From Diplocarpon mali (taxonomy: Eukaryota > Ascomycota > Leotiomycetes > Helotiales > Drepanopezizaceae), in NCBI GenBank assembly GCA_024741835.1, contig JAENRP010000528.1, positions 1 through 21,074 of the forward strand: a stretch of DNA of 21,074 bases, given 5' to 3'. Shown here in pieces: positions 17,348 through 21,074 of this stretch (positions are counted from its first letter, which is position 1; each line of letters begins with the position of its first letter). Made by a program: the position numbers and the translations under genes. A model generated the notes under the pieces. It was not told the origin of the DNA. It saw nothing but the letters and a program-made list of their open reading frames with translations, and searched no databases.

Positions 17348-17558
17348 ACTCGCAAGGCAGGACTAGGAGTCAAATTTCCTAAAAGATATTCCTTTATAAG
17401 ACTATATGATTTGACTTGCGGTCTAGGCCTAGGAGTCGATCTAAAAACTTTCCTTTATAAGACTATATGACCTGACTCGCGGTCCAGGCCTAGGAGTCGA
17501 TTTAAAAACTTTCCTTTATAAGACTATATGACCTAACTCGCAGGGCGGGCCTAGGAGT
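17348..17558 (-). repeat. Tail array of 23-bp units in X copy C (four units)
   Basis: Units lie at 17348-17370, 17414-17436, 17475-17497 and 17536-17558, 66, 61 and 61 bp apart. The spacer AAAAACTTTCCTTTATAAG is nearly identical between units. One unit more is present than in copies A and B. Between 17220 and 17347 lies the conserved non-coding 3' region with no ORF. Confidence 0.85.
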
Positions 17559-17569
17559 CGTCCTTAAGC

Positions 17570-18245
17570 CTATTAAGTCCTTACTATCTTTTGCAACCTT
17601 AGTATATCTTTAAATGCTTTAAACTTTACAACTATCTCTAATAGCTTTGTAAATCCATCTACTACTATTCGATCGGTTAAGATATAGGTAATCGATAACT
17701 TATTCTTTATAATAAGGTCGCAAATAAAGTAGTAGGTAATATTAATATATTTTAACCGCTTATGCAAGTATAGGTTCTTTAAAAATGCAATCGCCTTTAT
17801 ATTATCTACTTAAAGATTAATATAGTTCTTATCTTATTTAATATACTTAGCGAAACCTATATCTTTTAGAACTTAGGCAATTTATAATCTTTGCTTGCAA
17901 TTTGACAATATTAATATATATTCGGCCTTAGTGCTTGCAATAGCTATTGATTTCTACTTCCTACTTCCTTATAATATAAGTCTACTATATAGTATTACTA
18001 CGCTTTTAAATATACTTTTCCAACCTTTTATATTTGCCTAATTAGAATTGGTATATACCTTAAGCTTTGCGCTTATATATTTCGTTAGTCTATATCTTAC
18101 CTTTTATATAATTGTTAATTAAAGGTACTTTCTAAATCGCTTGACTGTATTCTTATATTAAATTGTCAGATCCTTTAGGTTTTGATTAAGTTGCCTAATA
18201 ATAAAGGCGATATCTGGTCTTATATATACTATAGTATATATAATT
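17570..18245 (-). pseudogene. RNase H of X copy C
   Basis: This is the copia RNase H on the - strand. The last 64 residues are uninterrupted (17767 down to the TAA at 17575-17573). They contain LKYINITYYFICDLI, ITYILTDRIVVDGFTKLLEIV and FKAFKDI, the standard copia C-terminus (KHIDIxxHFI, then T-D-x-x-A-D-G-x-T-K). The TDRIVVDGFTK motif is better preserved here than in copies A and B. The rest contains stops. The site where Y split copy A is unbroken here (about 17795-17815). Confidence 0.87.
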
Positions 18246-19130
18246 ACTTTAATATCCTATTAGTACTTCTTCAAATCTCCTTTCTACTTATTTTTATTAA
18301 TAGGCTTTAACTTATTATACTTTCCTTCGATTAGAGTACGCTTTAGCTTAAAGTTAGGAGTATAAGTAAAGAGTCCTATTCAGTCTAGGATCTTTTTAAT
18401 ATACTGCTTTTAATCTAACTAAAGTTCTTAAGTAGAGCGGTTCCTTATAACGCAGATGCTAAGGATCTTATGAATTCCCCTTAGATCCTTAGTATTAAAA
18501 CGTTTCCGAATTATTATAAAGAACTAATCTAATTAAGTAATTGTTTTCGCAGCTATAGCAATATTGTTAATATATAAGAGCAACTTGATTTTACGCTTAG
18601 TATAGGTAAAAAGATAAGGGTTAGCTAGGCTTTAAACGAATCCTATTTCTACTAAAGTAGAGCTATATAAAAGGTTTTAATCATAGGCTGATTGTTTAAG
18701 CCTATAGATACTACAGAGTATATAAAGAGAGTGGCTAGCGTATATAAGAATACCGTTAGGTCAGGAGAGAAAAATCCGTTCCTTTATAATCGCTTTAGTA
18801 AATGCATTTTTAATATTATACTATTTGCATTTGAGGTCCTTAGCGGTTACTATTATTATAAATATGCAAAGGGTATTTATACGAACTATCGGCGCGAATA
18901 TATTAAAGTAGTCTTCTCTATACTATTAAGAGAAGCCCTTAGCTATAAGCCTTGCTTTATAACGTTCTAGGGTCCTATTTATATATATCTTAATTATAAA
19001 GACCCACTTTATTAAAATTAGGTTCATATCCTTTAGCGTTAGTTCCTCTATCTATATACTATTTATAATAAAAGAGCTTATCTCCTCTTAAATTGCCTTA
19101 TTTTATATTGCTCTATTCTTTAGGTCGTTG
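18246..19130 (-). pseudogene. Reverse transcriptase of X copy C
   Basis: This is a copia RT on the - strand, collinear with copy A 2041-2920. The YxDD box lies at about 18562-18575 and reads YINN. The + strand stretch 18692-18970 is open only as antisense of this gene. In-frame stops sit at Gln/Trp positions. Confidence 0.86.
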
Positions 19131-19689
19131 ATAGCTTTATTATACGTCTTTGGAAGAGAGATTTTCATTATCCTCCTAGCGGCTAAGAACGCATTATCTT
19201 TATTAAAGCTCTATTAAAGTTCAAGCTTATAGATCCTATGCGCTATTATAGCCTAGATATACTTAGATTTGCGTTTATCTAAAGCGTCTTTTAATTCTAA
19301 GTCTCTATTCCTTTTCGAAGGCGTAGGTTCAGCTATAGGTTCTATAGGCTTATTATCTAAGGAACCGCTTTCTAGTAGTAGAGGCTTATCGTTACTTATA
19401 CCTATTTTAAGAATATCCTTTACTATAGGTGCTTTAATTAAAGGGATAACGATATCGAAGTTGTTCTATACTTTAAGCAGTTTACGAATAATAGGAATAG
19501 TCTATTTAGCCTTTAGGCGACCAGTAGATTATCAATTAGCAAGTGCGCTTAATATACCTAAGTTAAAAGAGAAGGGTTATTAATTCGGCTTAATAGTATT
19601 ACCGTTAAGTAGTATACCTTACGAATCTTTAGTTATATAAAGCTTTAAGGATAGCTTCCCTCTATTTTAAGATTTATCAAACTCAATTA
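19131..19689 (-). pseudogene. Integrase-RT linker of X copy C
   Basis: This is collinear with 1481-2040 of copy A, with no recognisable domain. An open antisense stretch (19269-19583) mirrors that at 1900-1586 in copy A and is a by-product of how RIP changes codons. Confidence 0.65.
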
Positions 19690-20665
19690 CTAAAGATATA
19701 ATTACTTACCTTAGATCTAGCGCGTATACTATCTATTATTTTATTATCTATTTAATATACTTAATAAATATATACTCTTTACCTTAGTCTATTAGCTTCT
19801 TACTCTTTATACTTGCGGGCTAGGACTTTAGGCTAATATAAGAGTAGTAGACGCTTTTAAAGACGCAGATATAGTCCAAGCTTAGTTTCTATTTAAAATA
19901 TACCTTATATAGCGATATTCAAGTACTATTAACTATTAGTCTACTACCTATTCTATTTTATAAGTATGCATCTACTTTAATTGCAAGGTCTTAGAATTCT
20001 AGTAGCAGGTCAGCATCTTATAATAGAGCGCGATAGTCAGTCTCTGCTTACTAGATACTTTGCTTAGCGATGCTATTTTAATAGAAATCTTTATATATTA
20101 TAGTTAGTTTATAACAAACTCCTTATTTTGCCTATTCGTTAAGCTTTGCCTTAATCTTTAATATATTATTAGACCTAATAGCTATTAGCTTCAATTAGGT
20201 CTAGCGTTCTTCTATTACTTTTTAAGTTTCTAGCTTTTCTATAAGCTTAGATTTAGTTCTAGTGCAAATAGTCTATATCTATTAAATAGAGTTATCTACT
20301 ATTTAAGAAAACCAATTATTTCCTTTAATTAAGGTCGTAAATAGTCTAGTAGTATCGATAGATATTAATACTAGTATCAAGTCTTTCTATAAACTAAGCT
20401 TAATTTGCGTCCAATTTTAAAGTTTTATTAGCTTGCAAATTCGGTATACTAGGCGATCCTTTAGTACTTAGATCTTCCATTTTAAGATTAAGACCTTATA
20501 TAAGCCCTTTAATTTCTCTAGTCTTAAATATGCGAATCTTCTATATATTAGCTAATACCTTAATAGGCTTTCGGCTTCTAATAGCTTTAGTAGCCTATCG
20601 TCAGTCGATACTTTATTATCAGCGGTTAAAAAGGACTAGTAATAGCAGTTTGAGGTTTTGCCATT
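19690..20665 (-). pseudogene. Integrase of X copy C
   Basis: This is a copia integrase on the - strand, collinear with 510-1480 of copy A. The zinc-binding Cys pair is near 20430-20447 (GCTTGCAAATTCGGTA on the + strand). Many stops are present. It sits directly after the six-unit array. Confidence 0.83.
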
Positions 20666-20669
20666 TTCC

Positions 20670-20965
20670 AATTGCAAGCCTAGCTTAAGAGTCGTTTTTA
20701 ATAAAACTGCAAGATCTACTCGCGGTCCTGGCTTAAGAGTCGATTTCCTAGAAATAGTAAGATCCACTTACGGTCTTAGCTTAGGAGTTATCTCTAACGA
20801 ATTTACGAATTTCACTTGCAGTCCTAGCCTAAGAGTCATTTCCGCGAATTCTACTTGCGATCCTAGCTTAAGAGTCTATCTATTCTTCCTATCCTTGCTC
20901 AATTGTATTAAGGTAAAGAGTGTACTTTCCTTAAAGGAACCTACTTATAGGTCCGGCCTAGGAGT
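20670..20965 (-). repeat. Array of six 23-bp units in X copy C polyprotein
   Basis: Units start at 20670, 20718, 20766, 20814, 20853 and 20943, spaced 48, 48, 48, 39 and 90 bp. Compared with copy B, four units (two 39+48 pairs, 174 bp) are missing from the middle. The phase is kept. The + strand ORF 20658-20999 over this array is antisense. Confidence 0.87.
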
Positions 20966-21074
20966 CAATTTCTATAATATCACCTTTAAGATAATATAAA
21001 GTCTATCTTTAATTTTAGCTTTAAAGATCACTTTATAATTATTATTTATAAATTATATAAATTGATTATTAAAA
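20966..21074 (-). other. Start of protease-array spacer of X copy C, cut by window edge
   Basis: This is nearly the same as 10716-10824 of copy B, between the protease region and the array. It ends at the window edge. Confidence 0.7.

Larger units (their letters stand above)
1..21074. other. RIP-degraded nested retrotransposon block
   Basis: The whole window is AT-rich and full of TpA steps. In every recognisable retrotransposon frame, TAA/TAG replaces Gln or Trp codons, TGA sometimes replaces Arg (CGA), and catalytic Asp/Glu codons read as Asn/Lys. Paired LTRs differ almost only by transitions. This is the known signature of fungal repeat-induced point mutation. No host gene was recognised anywhere. 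Confidence 0.88.
17015..21074 (-). mobile_element. Copia-family X, copy C (5' end outside window)
   Basis: This is a third X copy, on the - strand, inserted into the RT of family Z. Reading down from 21074 it shows the short array of 23-bp units, integrase, linker, RT, RNase H, tail array, polypurine tract and 3' LTR. Gag, protease and the 5' LTR lie right of the window. It is inverted relative to copy A and parallel to copy B. Confidence 0.93.

Noticed and set aside
1..21074. Alternative genetic code reading TAA/TAG as Gln
   Set aside because: TAG also stands at Trp positions, TGA at Arg positions, and Asp/Glu are replaced by Asn/Lys. LTRs and non-coding parts show the same transitions, so mutation explains it better than a code change.

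Overview
This window looks like a block of old, nested LTR retrotransposons in a filamentous ascomycete. It is AT-rich and dense in TpA. The reading frames of recognisable retrotransposon proteins are full of TAA and TAG where Gln (CAA/CAG) or Trp (TGG) is expected, and many Asp/Glu codons have become Asn/Lys. This pattern of C-to-T and G-to-A transitions is what repeat-induced point mutation (RIP) leaves. I see no host gene, tRNA, rRNA or CRISPR array. The genus cannot be told from the sequence.

Three Ty1/copia families are present, called X, Y and Z here. Z is the oldest layer: only its linker and reverse-transcriptase segment is visible (15946-17014, + strand). Two X copies sit in Z. X-A (+ strand) lies to its left and ends at 15945. 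X-C (- strand) starts at 17015 and runs off the right edge. X-A was later split by family Y (+ strand, 3368-15217), so X-A occupies 1-3367 and 15218-15945. Y was in turn split by a complete X copy, X-B (- strand, 6650-12844, flanked by GACTC duplications). The nesting is therefore Z > X-A > Y > X-B, plus Z > X-C. With X-B removed, Y is 5,650 bp with two 257-bp LTRs. X-B is 6,195 bp with two 195-bp LTRs.

Each element has the copia order gag, protease, integrase, reverse transcriptase, RNase H in what was one long frame, now a pseudogene. X and Y both have a primer-binding site matching the anticodon-loop region of initiator methionine tRNA, directly against the 5' LTR.

The most unusual feature is a 23-bp, quasi-palindromic, GC-rich unit (ACTC...GAGT, core CTAGGCCGGGACCGCG). 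I count about 41 copies, shared by families X and Y. In X it forms an array of 6 to 10 units between protease and integrase, with spacings of 39, 48 and 90 bp (all multiples of three). A second array with a period of about 61-66 bp follows RNase H. In Y it occurs in the protease region in one orientation, between integrase and RT in the other, and once after the stop codon. The coding copies keep the polyprotein frame. This looks like a short mobile or gene-converting minisatellite that spreads between unrelated retrotransposons.
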